A stretch of DNA of 64,000 nt, from the NCBI RefSeq assembly GCF_020382885.2, contig NC_058508.1, forward strand, positions 4,332,055 to 4,396,054, in the 5' to 3' direction. The notes below the pieces were generated by a model. That model was not told the origin of the DNA and did no database searches. It saw only the letters and a list, made by a program, of their open reading frames with translations. Shown in pieces: positions 1 through 13,235 of this stretch (its first letter is position 1; each line of letters begins with the position of its first letter). Origin of the DNA: Scatophagus argus. Its lineage: Eukaryota > Chordata > Actinopteri > Scatophagidae. Made by a program: the position numbers and the translations under genes.

Positions 1-1053
1 AACCAATTTCAACCAATCGTATCTCGACATCCGCCTATCAATCAGTCTTCAACTTTTAGTAACAGAGATCTAAGATTTATTAGTTAGGTTAGCAGCAACA
101 GCATGGTGCGTAGGTGTGTTCCTTTCCATTAAAAGGCCTTGACTGCCTGTCTAAAATTCATTCACTTTGAGGAAAGTGTTATCTGTGACAGCTCCAGATT
201 ACGCAGGGCATTTTACAGTACACCGCTTCATCAAGTACGGCTTCTTCTCTCCAGGACTGCTAGGCCACCATTTTGTCCCGCTGGTTTATACCATTTCACA
301 TGGAAATACGTAATAATACAGATGCTATGTCCCCCCAAAATGTCGTTTCATCTGGACTTTAAGATGCTTCATCTTAGGTGTACAGTTAAACGTCTACCCT
401 GCCCTGTAATAAAAACAACCGAGCCCAGACATGGTCCGTCCCTACATAGTGAACAGGAATAAACTATTTTTAAATGTGTACATATTTCCTGTGAAATGAG
501 GCTGGACGTGTTTCTGTTTGCTTTTAGCAAATTCCATTACATTCTAATAAAAGCCATATGTTTATTCTATGAAAACAGCACCACTCCCTGAAATTTCTGT
601 TTTGGTTTTTTTGTTTAATATCTATATGCTAATTACAATTTACTTTCTTTAGCATTTGTGCTGAATAGAATTTAGAAAGGAAAAAAAAAAACACAAATGA
701 TGAGGAAAATAGCACAAAAAGCCACCACAAGCCTTCCTTTAAAAAGCTGAAAAAATGTGACAGATATGTTAAGACTTAAGACAGTAAAAAAAAAAAAAAA
801 GAAAAAAGCCTATTTAAAGACAGGACTGCAGTGGATTTCTGGTGAAAAAAATCTTCCATCAGTCTTCAGTCTGCCACAGGATTTTGAAGCAAAGGATTCA
901 GTGTGTTCTGTGGGGACACTGCAGATGAAACACTGCGACTGATCTTGTGATCTTTTGCAGGATGGTATCTGTGACGCGAAGGAAAAACTTCTGTCCCCAC
1001 TGAAAACCCATTGTTGATATTTGCTATTTTTGGAAAATTCTTGTCTTGTCCAG
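1..1053 (+). other. dlx4: dlx4 intron 1, 3' part (partial)
   Basis: AT-rich sequence with no convincing exon, ending in the pyrimidine-rich acceptor ...gtcttgtccag at 1053. It holds an A-rich tract near 787-802. The Dlx4 first exon (N-terminal transactivation region) is not present, so it must lie left of position 1. The translatable stretches here lack any Dlx-like or other recognisable sequence. Confidence 0.75.
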
Positions 1054-1972
1054 AGCACGAGAAGCCCACAGCGGTGATAGAGAACGGGGAGGTGAGGCTG
1101 AACGGGAAAGGGAAGAAGATCCGGAAGCCTCGGACCATTTACTCCAGCCTGCAGCTCCAGGCGCTCAACCAGCGCTTCCAGCAGACCCAGTACCTCGCCC
1201 TGCCTGAGAGGGCTGACCTGGCGGCCAAACTGGGCCTGACGCAGACCCAGGTACTGTGATGGATGACACACACACAAAGACACACATAATAAGCTCATGT
1301 GGGTTATATCACTTTGCCGTTCAGAATCAGTACACACTGTAACTTATTTTAGCCTTTTTAATTTTAAGATGATGCATTGAGATAAAAATCAAAATGTTAA
1401 AAATAAAAAATAGAAATGTTCTTATGAATACAAACACAAAAAGGCCAAAAATGTATAAATATTTATATATCTTTTTTACCATATCTAAAAATCAAAGTCA
1501 AAACATAAGTAACTGTGTGATAACAGGAATCGTAAACACTAAGTTATTTCTCTAACTGAGAGCATGCGTGCATCACTTCATGCTAATAATTTCCAAACAC
1601 TTGTGAGGGAGTCAGCAAAGCCATCACCAGCATGCATGACCATAACACAGATTTGTGGTACATACAACTTTCAGGCCTGTTGTGTGCCAGCAAAAGGGCA
1701 ACATGCAGCAGAAAAGCCCAACCAGGCACTGGTACATTCTCTAACTGGTGTCACTGCAGGTTTGCCATTTCATACTAGTGTGGACAGGCACACTTAAAGG
1801 TCATATGAGGTTTGGTCACAAATGAAAGAAAACAAAGAACATGAAGCTGATGACAAATAAACAAGATTAAACAGCCGCAGCAGGCAGCAGCCGAGGTTAA
1901 AGGGAAGGCTTGTTTTGCCACTAGTCATCTTCCCTCCAGAAGCTGTTTATTTGCCTCTTTTCTCTGTTTAAG

Positions 1973-2022
<50 letters not shown>

Positions 2023-5000
2023 TGGGCAGTCACAGGCAAATAAAGGCTAATGGTGGCCATTTTGTCTGCAACATGGAGTCAGTGGATGCTGTCACATTTA
2101 AACATGTGATGGTTTTTATCCTCTCCAGGATGAGCCTCAGATTCATATGGTTAATGGGATTTACTAAGAACACACAATATTTTACTGTAAATAAACGCCT
2201 TATTTCTCACACTCCATTGATATTAGGCAACAGTGACGCTGGCTTTTATCCATTCGATCACAGCTCTGATATTTTCTTCTCTAAACACTCATAGACTAGG
2301 AAAAATGTCCTGATGAATAGGACAGATATTGATATTCCACTTTTATTTTAATGGAATTCTTTCTGTCTGCATGTAATTTTATTGCTTTTTTGATCGAGTT
2401 AAGACAACAAAAAGGACCCTATCAGACGGATATTTTTATGTTTGTGTGGATTGGCTTGTACTGAAGGGAGACTGTTTTATAACATGAGATTTGGGGCTCG
2501 TTCTGCTGACAGACTGACTGTTTCTTCATTTCCTGAGCACATTTAGTGCGTTAGAGAAAAAGCTCAGGTTCTGCAAAATACAAAACATTGTGAAATACCT
2601 TACGCCATTATTAAGTCCAAGCAGCAAAATATGTGGATGATTCCATAATGAACAACAGCATATCTTGTTCCAGAACTGTCTTTTGAACAGCCAAAGCATA
2701 ATCATATTGTGTCTTACCATTTATTTGATATATGCAGTTGTTTATGTGCTGTACTGCTCTACAAAAGCAAAGTGCAGCAAATACAGAAGTCCAAAAGTTG
2801 AGGAAAATGATTGAAGTTTTCATGCTTGATTTTATATCAAAAATAATCAGAATTTAGTTAAACATTAGGGGAGGAATGTTGACAACACTGTATCTACCAA
2901 CAAAATCTGTTGTGCTTGATTGAAAGAAAATGTTGGTTTTGAATATTTACAGCCCCTATTTTAGGAATGAAATATATCTGTCTGCCCCTTTCTTTTTCAG
3001 TAATATTAACCTGTATTGAAATCAGCATCACTGTTTCAAAATTTTAAATATTTCATTTAAAAGAACCTTAATCAAATCAGGTGAATGCCATGTCCAAAGG
3101 TGAGATATCTGCTAAGCTAGGTCCCATTAGCAGGTGTATTAGATGTGGGGGGTTTTTTCCATAAAAAACAACAAAAAATAAAAATAAAAACAATTACAGA
3201 TTACAGCAAGTGAAATATAATCTGTAAATTTTAATTTTAGCTCTCACTATAGACCTCTTTCTGTAGTAGTTAAGCTTGTTTTTGTGTTTAGTAGTTGCTG
3301 TAAATTTAAAAAGGTGTTTGTAGGGCTGTAGTTGTAGTTATTCTATGTCTTTATTAACGAGTCACTCACCAAAAATATTATAGACTGATTCTTGCACTGA
3401 CAAGCACCTGGTGAGATTTGAAGAACAAGAACTATTTTCTTCATCAGTAAAACATACTGGCTTACCATCCCAGAATGTACACTGTTATTTACAGCTGTTA
3501 TCAACCTGTCTGTGATCAAAATAATGATTCTTCATGAAGCGACAGCAGTAAAATCGAAAGCAGCATTATCAACATGACACATGTTGAAAAGGTGAGACAT
3601 AAAGGTTTGAGTACTGAGCAGGTGTCCCATTTAGGAAACATTAGATACGTTTTTTGGGAATAACTCGTCTGAAATACAATATATGCATGTATGTGTGTGT
3701 GCGTGTGTGTGTGTCTGTGTACTGAATATATATAAACAGCCATTGTCATCAGATGAATTGTCCTAATCCTGTATGAATTAACCACCACAGCTACATTTAC
3801 ACTGGGAGTAAGAGATGATCTGTTTATTTGCCAATGCCTTTTGTAGTGACAAAGTGATCCTGAATGTGGTTGCTGAAAGCCATGCTCACGTGCTTGATTA
3901 CCAAAGACGCAACGTTTTTGATCTTTGTGTTCGTTGACGTGTTTTGGATGAGGGAAAGTTGGCTTTGACTGACTGTATTGTAGTTTTTACAGTACATCAG
4001 CCTTCCATTGATACTAGAGTGCATTTAAAGGATTAGTGACTGTAGTTTGAGGAATGCAGACACATATTTGTGGGCTTGGGATAAAGAATGTGTGTGCTTT
4101 TTTTGAACTGGTTGTTTTTTTTTCTGTTATTTCTTGTGCTGTTTAAGTTTCCTTTTTGTTATGTGAAGTTAGAATGAAGGTGAAGCCTTTTCAGGTTTCA
4201 GCAACTAAATGGTTCTAACCGGTCTTTGCCTTCTCAGAAATGTTTTGGTTAAAGTTATTACTTAATTTAGAACTGGTTTTACAGTTTATTTAACAGTCTA
4301 AACTCAGCACAGTATAGTCCTAGTAGGAATTCTTTCTATTCAGTTCCATAGTTCACAATTTGTGGATGTTTTTATTTTTGGCTTGGCAATCAGCAAGTCA
4401 CTGTTCCCAACCAAGAAAGAGTCCAATGTATAACCCCAGGAGAAAATGCAACCTGATTTTTACATCTCGACTTTTGTGCAGATTAAAAAAACAAGATCTA
4501 AGATATTGCCAGTAGTTGCAGGTTACCTGTGGGCAGGACCAAGTGCAATGGCATGGCAGTGCTATCAGTCTTAAAAAACTCTACAAAAGACAGGGTATGA
4601 GTGTATTTCCAAAATTTCAAACTATTGCTTTAACCAAACATTTTAGAATCTAACCATAGCCTTACCTCAACAACAGTCTTTTCACTTTAACTATGATCTT
4701 TGACTAACCTGTTTTTTGTTTTTTTGTTTGTTTTTCTTTTCCACCTGTCTGATAGTCTGTGTTTGTTGACCTGTTGGCAAATGTTAGTGATGTTGCTAAC
4801 GATACTTTCCCTTCAAAGATTTGATGTGACATATTCACATATTATTTAAAAAAATAATATGTATTTAATGTAAACAAAAATGTCCTAATCCAAGGTTTCA
4901 CCAAATCATTCAAATTCAAACAAAGTACAATTAGAATAAAAGACATAAAAGAATAATACATTACAGTAAATAAAAAAAAAGTACAAGTAAAATGAGCCAA

Positions 5001-6504
5001 ACACTATCTTTGGAAAAGATTTCTATAAAAAAAGTTTACCTGCAGAGGTTTTTAAAAGCTTTCTTAAAACAGTCTACAGAATCAGCAGATCTAATGGATT
5101 GGGGAAGTTGGTTCCCGAGAGCTGGGGCTAGCACCTCAAAGGTACAATCACATTTTGCTTTGCAGTGGGAACAGGGAGTGGATAAATTAAAAACCTGCTG
5201 ATGATAGGATGGTTCTGATTTTGGCAATACTTATTGACTGAAGAAAACAGACCTGACCTGACAGTCAAAGGTTGCAGAATGGTCAAGTTTTTTTTGCAAT
5301 AGGTTTGCTATTAAGATGAAGTGGTCTAAGAAATTGATCAACAGCAGAGGCAAAATTATCAGGTCCAATAATAAGAATGTTATGGAGGATGGAGAGTCAG
5401 TTCAAGTTACTGGGTTTAGCAGTGAAGTAAATCTGTGTGTCGTCAGCATAGCAGTGATGACACATTCTGAAAGCTGCTGAACAACTGACCCAGAGGGAGC
5501 ATGTATAAAGAAAATAGTCCAGGACTGACCCCTGTGGGACTAAGCTATACCAAAAGTGCCTACCCAGTTATGCAGTGTGTCTAATAAAATGGCATGATCA
5601 GTGATGTCAATGGCAGCAGTGACAGGATGAGGTGCCTCCTCTGTCAGCACATATGAGTTTGTCATTTGTAAGCCTTAGGAGAGCAGTCTCAGTACTGTGC
5701 TTATGACAGAATCCAATCATAAGCAGAAACCAAAAAATATTATGAACCTTTATGAACTGCAGGAGTCAGTCTGTAACTATTTTTCCAGGATTTTGGATAC
5801 GAACACCAATTTTGAGATTGGTCTCTAATTCTCTATTGGGATGGGTCGACAGAGGGCTTTTAAAGAGGTGCTAAAGACTGGCCATTTTAAAATAGTCAGG
5901 TACAGACTCATATGTAAGGGAACAGCTGACAAGCTGGAGGTTAGAACATGTGGCAGGGAGAATTTAGAAATTTTGTAGGAACTACATTACTGGGACTGAT
6001 TGATGAATTTGTCTTATCTTCTTGTCTTCTCTCCTCTGGTCATGACAAAGTAAATTAATGGTGACGCAGAATAGCTTGTATTGAAACAAAGTCGTGTTGC
6101 TCTGAGTCTCAGTTGTGATTAGCCCTGTGTTGATTTGAAACTTTACAACCACATTCAGTGTGTACTATGCTCATAAACACATTCCCCACATGCATGGATG
6201 CCCTTAGGTCCACACACACACACACACATATGCAGAGCCATGCATCCACGCATACATATGTTGCATGTGCATTTTTATACGCATGGAAACATAAACACAC
6301 ACACGCACACACACACACACACACACACACTCACAAGATAGTGATCATACACCACATCTCTGTCCTGCCTTCATGCCATTAGGCTGGCGGCCAACGCTGA
6401 CCACTTTCCATCTGAATCACTAATGTTCCCAGACGCAGCTGAGAAATGGCACGTAGCACAATTCCAATGTTTTTCCTCGAAATTCTCACTTTCTTTATCA
6501 CACA

Positions 6505-6547
<43 letters not shown>

Positions 6548-9500
6548 TCATACTGGCCCTACAGCTTCCACCAAATGGAATCCTTATATTTCCAAATTTT
6601 TCACTGACCACCACTGATAAACTTTTTTCACCAAGTATTTAAGAGTATACAGACACACACTGCATGGTTTGGTTTGATGTATCACGTTCATGCACATACT
6701 GTACACACACACACACACACACACACACTACAGCAGCACCTGGCCGGCCTCTCAGCCACCCTCCTCCGCTAATGTCGGTGTCATTAGTCGCGCTCTCAGG
6801 GAGGCTGTCAGCTCCATGTTGCTGCTGAAATATGAAACCGATAATTACAGCAGAAATCCTCTCACTGAGGCTGCATTAACTTAATGTGCTGTTGAATGAG
6901 TGGGCTCATAAGCTATGCTCCAAATACTCACTTTAGCTTTTCATTCGTGAGCTAACCCTGTGGTGTACCACTCCAGGTAATTATTGCTGCAGGCACTGCG
7001 ATTTGGTGATTGTAGGTTTTTGTTTTTTTCATTAGTCTGTACCTTATTGCAAAGAGGTGGCTCATAATTTGGTCTAAACATGGCCGTATCAGCACAACAA
7101 AGTCCTAAAGATTTCTGATATGATTTTCTTTTACGGTCTTGGTAGAATTTATTCAAAACAGAAACTGAAGAACTTGCAGTAAGAGTTTAAAGTGTATCTA
7201 CAAATTAATTTCTGACTGACTGACGGCATTATGCATGGTAATTATAGTATTGCAGATTTATGTAGTGATAGTTTCATTTTATGTATTTGCCACCATCCAT
7301 ACTAACTTCTATTAGGCTGTGATTGACGTCAGCAAATGCACTGGAACAATAGAAATCAAATTAAATGTAAAATTTCTCTCTGCATGACATCTTAGCAGTT
7401 TAAGCTGAAAGCTGGGTGTAAAAGCTGGGTGCCTTTTTGATTATCGGGTAAATGGATAATTTTTTCCACATATTTAGAGTCAATTAGACCAGTCTGAAAT
7501 TAGACTTTTTATAGAATCAAATATCTTCCATAAACCACTTCAACCATCTTCATAAATACCCATAAAATCCCAGGGTAATAATTCCCAGGACTGTCCGTGT
7601 GGAGGAGAAAACAATTTTAGCGCCAACAGTGTTTTCTCTTCTTTTCTTTTCTCTTTTATCCTTCTCTCTCCTCTGTCGCCGGCCAGAGCTTTTTCTCTGC
7701 ACAGCACCAGTCTTTTGGGCGTTCACTTTTCCTTTACAGAGCAGTTAAAAACCTGTTTGAGACGACAGTATACTTCACTGACTGTGTGTAATTATTTATG
7801 ATTCATTTGTTCCTGCTAAGATGACAGGTTCCCCAAGAGGCATATTTGTGTAATTTGATGCTCAATTTGAAAGCATGCTGGAAACGGAGAACCAATGTCA
7901 ATCATATCAACAACAGCAAAACTGAAACATTGCTAACCACAGAAAAGAGACTGAAGGGATATTCAGCTCAGTATATTCAGATATTACAGTATTATGTCAT
8001 ATTATCCTTACACGTGCATAATATTCTGATTATGATGTGCTTTTGTGTTGAAAAGAATGAATACACCTCTTACAGTGCAGATATTATCATTTCATTTCCC
8101 CTCAGATTTGGGCTCATTGAATTATATCCTGTAAGTTTAACAGTAAACATCTTTTACCTTATTATTTTATTTTATTACTAATAAAAGATTTTCTTATGTA
8201 CATTTCCCTTTAAACCCTGTTATAAACCTTTCGACCAGAGGTTCTGTCAAAAACAGTTTGCCCCTGACTGTGACACAAAATGTATGCATAAAATAAAGCA
8301 CTGGGGTTACTGCATTAAACTGCGTCCCCCTAACAAATCATCAATCGGTTTAGGAATTCCAGCTCGAAAGCTGTGTTCGCATAGTGACTAGTAACGCCCT
8401 GTGAGCGTCACTGGAATTGATTTCAGTCATTGATGCAGGTGATGCATATTTGTGGAAAACATGGCAGTTTAATGAAAAAGTGAGATGGAAGAGTCCCGAT
8501 GATTAAAAACAAAAAGAAGTATGTTTGAAGAGGAAAGGAGGTTTCAGGCAAAATAGATGAACGCGTACTTTGCTGGACTTCAGGGTACAGATAAAGTCAG
8601 ATAAAGATAAAGTATCTGCAAACAGGTGAATTCAGTGCTCAAGGAATTTCACGGTAAACAGTATCATGAGACCAGTCTTGAAAACTTTATTGTTTGCCTG
8701 TGTGGCCAAAATTAGCAGTCAGTCATAAGTACTTTGAAAAGCCCAACCACACCATTTGTCCACAGGAAACACAGTGTGTTAAAATGATCTTATCCTCAAA
8801 GCGAAGGTAGTTTTAGCTCCTGTGGTATCACCAAACTGTTCCTACAATATTGTGTGGTTGTTTTTGTAGATAATACCTAATGCTATTGATGTCTGTTACA
8901 CTACTGTCTGCTTGTTAAGCTTGTTTTACAACCACTTATTGGTCTGTATGGCTCATTATTACCCAATGGTAGCCTGAATAGTATGTGTGGTATGGCCTCA
9001 TCATAATTTATTGTGTTTTTTTCTTTTATCATGTTCATATTTATAATCAGTTGGGCATGCTGTCTCTCATTACCTCGCTAAAACTTCTCTGTAGCCAATT
9101 TTATTTTTGACTTAATGGAAGAAAAATTCTTATGAGTAAAATGAATATATTTTGAAGAGCAAATTAGACTTTGGCACTTAGACTGCAGCAGGAAGTAGAT
9201 CAGCATGGAAAACTCAAATGAACTGCGTGCTTCCATATGAAGGAGACCCCTGGATCCCAAACAGTGGTGGTGGGAAAGAGAAGTGACACTGACTTCATGA
9301 AGGGAAACTTGTAAAACTTGAAACTTATTTGACTGAGGATGACCAGACATTACAGTAGCAGTGTTGAAGGGATGAAGGTGGGACGTAAATATTCACAGGG
9401 CTGAAAAGACAGCTGAATGACAGCGGGGAGAGAGAGAGAACACTTTTAAAATTTGACAGCTTGCTAACAATTGGCTAAAGGAGAAACATGACAGGCTGAT

Positions 9501-10811
9501 TGGAAGAGAGAAGACACTAAGCTTTATTAATGTACAACTGACAGCCTGTAAATATGATAAACTGCTTATTGACAGTAACCTTACTGCTACTACTACTCCG
9601 ACTACTACTCCACGTACTGTATGGCCATTGATATCAATACATCAGCATTAGCTTACCTCTTTATCTGTCATGGCCTGCATGTTTTCATAGTTTTGGAATT
9701 GTGGTTGTATTTAGTCCATGTTATTTTTTTCCTGTAAAGAAGTAGTTATTTTAGGTTAGTAGAGATTAAAGAACTGATAATGTTAGCTAAAGTTACTGAG
9801 ACTTAAAAACTGGTGTCATTAGGAAACAACACAGCCATAAAGAGAAGTTGCCCAAAACGCAAAGTGCTTCTAATTATTGGAACAGTTCAAGTAGCTAAAT
9901 CAATCTCTTATGAAGAGATGTAGAGATGCAGAAGATAATTTCCGACAGTGCAGTGTGTGATTTTCCCGATACATCAAAGTTATTAAATAATACTCCATAT
10001 TAATTAACTCGTTCATCCCTCTGTCTTTTGCAACCTTGTTTTAAATTTTACTCCCAGTTTTGGTTCCATCTTGTTTTAACCACTGACAAATGTTGTCAGT
10101 GCATGTGTTTCATTATAGTTTCCGCTGACAAATTAACAAATCCTTCAAGAATAAATAAGAACCGGAAATATCAATGATAGTCCAACTTGGTGATATTTAT
10201 TATACAATACATAATGAAGAACAATATGAAATGAACAACAACTTATAGATACATTAGAGGTCAGTAAAAGTCCTGATTGTCTAGGGATTTATAAAGCTCA
10301 CCACAATCACAGGGTCTCCAGTTGAGTCTCGTGGGAATAAGGATCTTTGATGTGTGCAATCTTTGCCCATTCATTTCGTCACTTTTACCACATATAATAA
10401 AAGGGAGTTAAATCAAAATGATTGATGTTTTTGGTCTAGAGTCTAGAGTCTAGTGTTTTTGTCTGAAATGAAATGCATTCATGCCACACTGAATAGTCTG
10501 GACATCCATGTGGTTGTGTGCTTTAGAATTAATCTATTCTTAACTCTTTCCCTTTCCTTGTCCTCTAGGTAAAGATATGGTTCCAGAACAAACGGTCCAA
10601 ATACAAGAAGATCATGAAGAATGGGCCCTGTGGACCAGAAGGAGACCACCTCGCCCCACCTCCACCATCTTCCTCTTCGCCATGCTCCCTGTGGGACATC
10701 AGCATGGCCGCCAAAGGCGCGCCAGTGCACTCTGGAGGATACATGAACAATTTTGCTCACTGGTACCCTGGACACCAGCAGGACTCCATGCCGAGGACTC
10801 AGATGATGTGA
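1054..10811 (+). CDS. dlx4: Homeobox protein Dlx4, exons 2-3 (5' partial)
   Basis: Distal-less family homeodomain transcription factor acting in the nucleus on TAATTA-type sites; Dlx4 works in branchial arch, placode and fin/limb ectoderm patterning. Visible coding exons are 1054-1250 (phase 1 start) and 10569-10811 (stop TGA at 10809). They encode 145 complete residues. The homeodomain starts at [11 protein letters not shown] in exon 2 and is split after LTQTQ, the normal Dlx intron position; exon 3 opens with the recognition helix [22 protein letters not shown] and the C-terminus ending RTQMM place it in the Dlx1/4/6 clade, not Dlx2/3/5. A tail-to-tail dlx3 partner identifies it as dlx4. 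Teleosts can carry a and b copies; which one this is cannot be settled here. Exon 1 is outside the window. The intervening intron is unusually long (9,318 nt). Confidence 0.93.
1974..2020. repeat. (CA)n microsatellite
   Basis: About 23 uninterrupted AC dinucleotide units within dlx4 intron 2. Confidence 0.97.
5030..6000 (-). mobile_element. Degenerate L2/Rex-like LINE, reverse transcriptase 3' half
   Basis: Reading the - strand from 5540 down, VPQGSVL is followed about 70 nt later by [10 protein letters not shown] (about 5423-5452). This is the catalytic YADD box and the upstream QGSVLGP motif of non-LTR reverse transcriptases. Further down, at 5036-5160, [18 protein letters not shown]...[11 protein letters not shown] followed by a stop matches the C-terminal end usual for fish L2/Rex-type LINE ORF2 proteins. 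The spacing between QGSVL and YADD and several stops show frameshifts and decay. The 5' side (to about 6000) has no clear frame. It is a 5'-truncated, inactive copy inside dlx4 intron 2, antisense to dlx4. Confidence 0.75.
6206..6728. repeat. Cluster of four (CA)n tracts
   Basis: Pure or nearly pure AC/CA runs at about 6211-6228, 6294-6330, 6500-6546 and 6702-6728, separated by unique sequence with scattered ACAC/ATGCAT motifs. Confidence 0.95.
6735..6885. promoter_or_regulatory. Candidate conserved non-coding element in dlx4 intron
   Basis: A low-complexity-free block between a CA tract and AT-rich intron, with closely spaced homeodomain-type cores (CTAATG, CATTAG, GATAATTAC, CATTAAC). It contains no splice-framed coding potential. 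Its balanced composition differs from the surrounding intron. Function is inference; a cross-species alignment would decide. Confidence 0.3.
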
Positions 10812-11250
10812 CCAACAGGAAGGCGCAACACTTCCAGGACAAATAGTGGATTTATACTAGTAAGCTGACTGGAGCTGTTAGAGACATGGACATTGTCATG
10901 AGTTTGAGCTGCTCTGGAGGCAAAAATAATGTAACTGGCAGAGATACATTGCAGGGAACAGATAGGTTACTTCAAGCTGAAAAAAGCAAGGGAAAAACTT
11001 CATATAATATTAAAAACTACAGACAATGATTATTAAAAATTTCATATAAAACATTAGATGGAATTTACTTTGTTTCTAGCATCCACAAAACATGTCATCG
11101 GGACTGTAACCATATCAACCAATCAGAGGCAGATTAGTGCCAGTCTTTACACAATGCAGGTGAGAAAAGAATCAAGGACTCTAGCCCCAACAGTTTGAAC
11201 AGTCAGTCTAGCAGACCTTCCAATCACAAATAAATCATGCTAACTGTGCT
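10812..11250 (+). other. dlx4: dlx4 3' UTR, probable
   Basis: Sequence directly after the dlx4 stop. The first canonical AATAAA is at 11229-11234; further ones lie at 12274 and 12428. The end point is therefore a guess, with the transcript likely ending near 11250 or extending to about 12450. Confidence 0.4.
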
Positions 11251-12739
11251 TTTGCTGTGTAAGGCTAGTTAAAAGTCCTAAGTTCCACAAAACAGAAATT
11301 ATGGATGTTTATTACTAGTCTATTATTGTTCTATTTTTCACTGTTTTTTGCCAATTAACTTAGTGTGTATCTTCTTCACTGTCTCCACATATTAAGGTTC
11401 AATATCAGAGCCTCAGTTCCAGTCAGTCACATGACAATGCTAAATGCCAAAATGTGGCCTAGCTTTACAGCAGCAATAGAATGGAGTAAGAAAGTTAGTG
11501 AACGCTCAGCAATGCCCTTCACGCAGCTTTTCCAAAGTTGGTGAACCTTAGCTAACATTAGCCGTCATAAGCTACTGGTCATCCTGACTATGTAAGGCTG
11601 TAGCAGAGTCTACCAAGTGGTTACTGAATGTCCTTTTGCTCATGAACTCAACATTTCATTTGTAAGAGGAATAATATGTTGGGTTTTTTTTCAAGAGCTC
11701 ATTTAGTCTCATTTATATGCAGCCAGTCAAGTTATTTCTGTCTCCAGAGAAGCTCTGCCTGCCAAGACATTTATGATAAAGCTAAAAGTCAAAACTAAAG
11801 CCAGCCCCACCTCTGTGCTTCTGGACATTGCAGGGTTTTGCCTTTTCAGGGGGTTATACGGTGGGGCAGGTACACGTGTAAAAAGAAGGATTCTTCAGGG
11901 TTTCTTCATTGCTCTCCTTTATGGAAATTTATTGATTTAAAGGAACCTTTGGTTTGCTAACATAAAAAACTGATTGAATTAAAGAACTAAAGAAAAGAAG
12001 AGAACCATTATGTTTATTCTATAAATTCTGGTGTAGCACTATAATGATTCCGTGACCTTAAAAGACCCATTTTTACCTTAAAAGAGACATTATGAAATGG
12101 TTAATTACAGTACCAACAGGGGCTATGATAAGATATATGAACAACCAGCCATTTCATGGAAGCCTACTTATAATCCCCCTTTTTAAGAGTATATGGGAAA
12201 TAGGCACTGAATGGCTATTCATGGCTACTTCACTGTATGAGTCAAATTTTATATGTATATATTTTTCCATAACAATAAAAGATTTAAAATGTTTGAAAGA
12301 TCAAGCCAAAATCAATCAGTGTTTTTTTAAAGTCATATATAAAGGTATTAAACAAATTACACCAGGTCATTCAAGACTTGTGTGCCGATTTTGTCACTCT
12401 CATAATTGATTCCACTGACTAAATTCAAATAAAAAGCCTATCACTCCAGCTAGTCATTGTTCAGTGTTGCCCCCAGGAAGCGGACTGTTGCTGGTTTGGG
12501 TCCTTGGAGGTAAATAATGAGCTGTCAGATGCAGAGACTTTGCCAAACCACATAACAAGGTTTAATTAGGTTCAGTTTTATACTTCTGATAGTGAACAAC
12601 GTTTCTGTTATATTTTCCTTTATTCTCTGTTGGATGTTAGTGATGGATGCTGTCAGTTTAAATTTTTCAGCCCAATTTTCTTTGCCCTGCTTGAGATCCT
12701 CTGAAGTGAGAAACTACTCATGACCAGCAGTTTACAGTC

Positions 12740-12762
12740 ATATATATATATATATATATATA
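12740..12762. repeat. (AT)n microsatellite
   Basis: About 11 AT units. Confidence 0.95.
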
Positions 12763-12974
12763 AACCATAATCTGTTGACTGGAACTTACTCAACAACCTC
12801 TTAATTAATATTTGCTAATAATATACTGGTCCTGAGTCAGGTTGCACTATGTTATTTGAAATAAATCAACTCCAGTGATCATTGCCACCCTATTTGATTT
12901 TGTGTTTTTGCATATTTAACAGATAATATCAAACTCAGGTTTCAGTAATGAGCAAAATAACATATTCCTTCTCA

Positions 12975-13235
12975 GTGTAAGGTCTCTGTGTGCCTCACTG
13001 GCCTGGAGCCATTTTGCCAGAAGTCATAAATCAATAGAATCAGGTCACGTCTTTTGCCCTGCAAACATCTGGAAAAGCAAAAAGAGTCGTCAAACATCGT
13101 CAATGATTTTATAAAATGACCACGTCAATTATAGGTAATTTAGGACACAGCTTGTTAAATAAAGCTTTCACTCCAACGCTGTAATTATCTGTAATTGTCA
13201 GTCAAGGGAATATCCCTCTGCCTCGGGCCCCAAAG
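12975..13235. promoter_or_regulatory. Candidate intergenic Dlx enhancer
   Basis: A repeat-free block with many developmental transcription-factor-like sites in about 260 bp: CATAAATCA (Hox-like), CATCTG E-box, TCAATTATAGGTAATTTA, and GTAATTATCTGTAATTG (three ATTA cores). No open frame or splice structure explains it. It lies within the convergent Dlx intergenic space where the mammalian DLX3-DLX4 pair has known arch enhancers. Conservation is inferred from composition only. Confidence 0.35.

Larger units (their letters stand above)
1251..10568 (+). other. dlx4: dlx4 intron 2 (9.3 kb)
   Basis: Donor gtactg at 1251 and acceptor cctctag ending at 10568 split the homeobox at the conserved position. 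Inside are a (CA)n tract, a LINE remnant, a cluster of (CA)n tracts, and a non-repetitive homeobox-site-rich block near 6735-6885. The stretches 2020-5030, 6900-10500 hold no exon, RNA gene or repeat I can name. This intron is several-fold longer than the dlx3 intron at the same position (2.2 kb). Confidence 0.85.

Noticed and set aside
139-462. Possible dlx4 exon 1
   Set aside because: The translation has none of the Dlx N-terminal motifs and no in-phase donor. Exon 1 must be outside the window.
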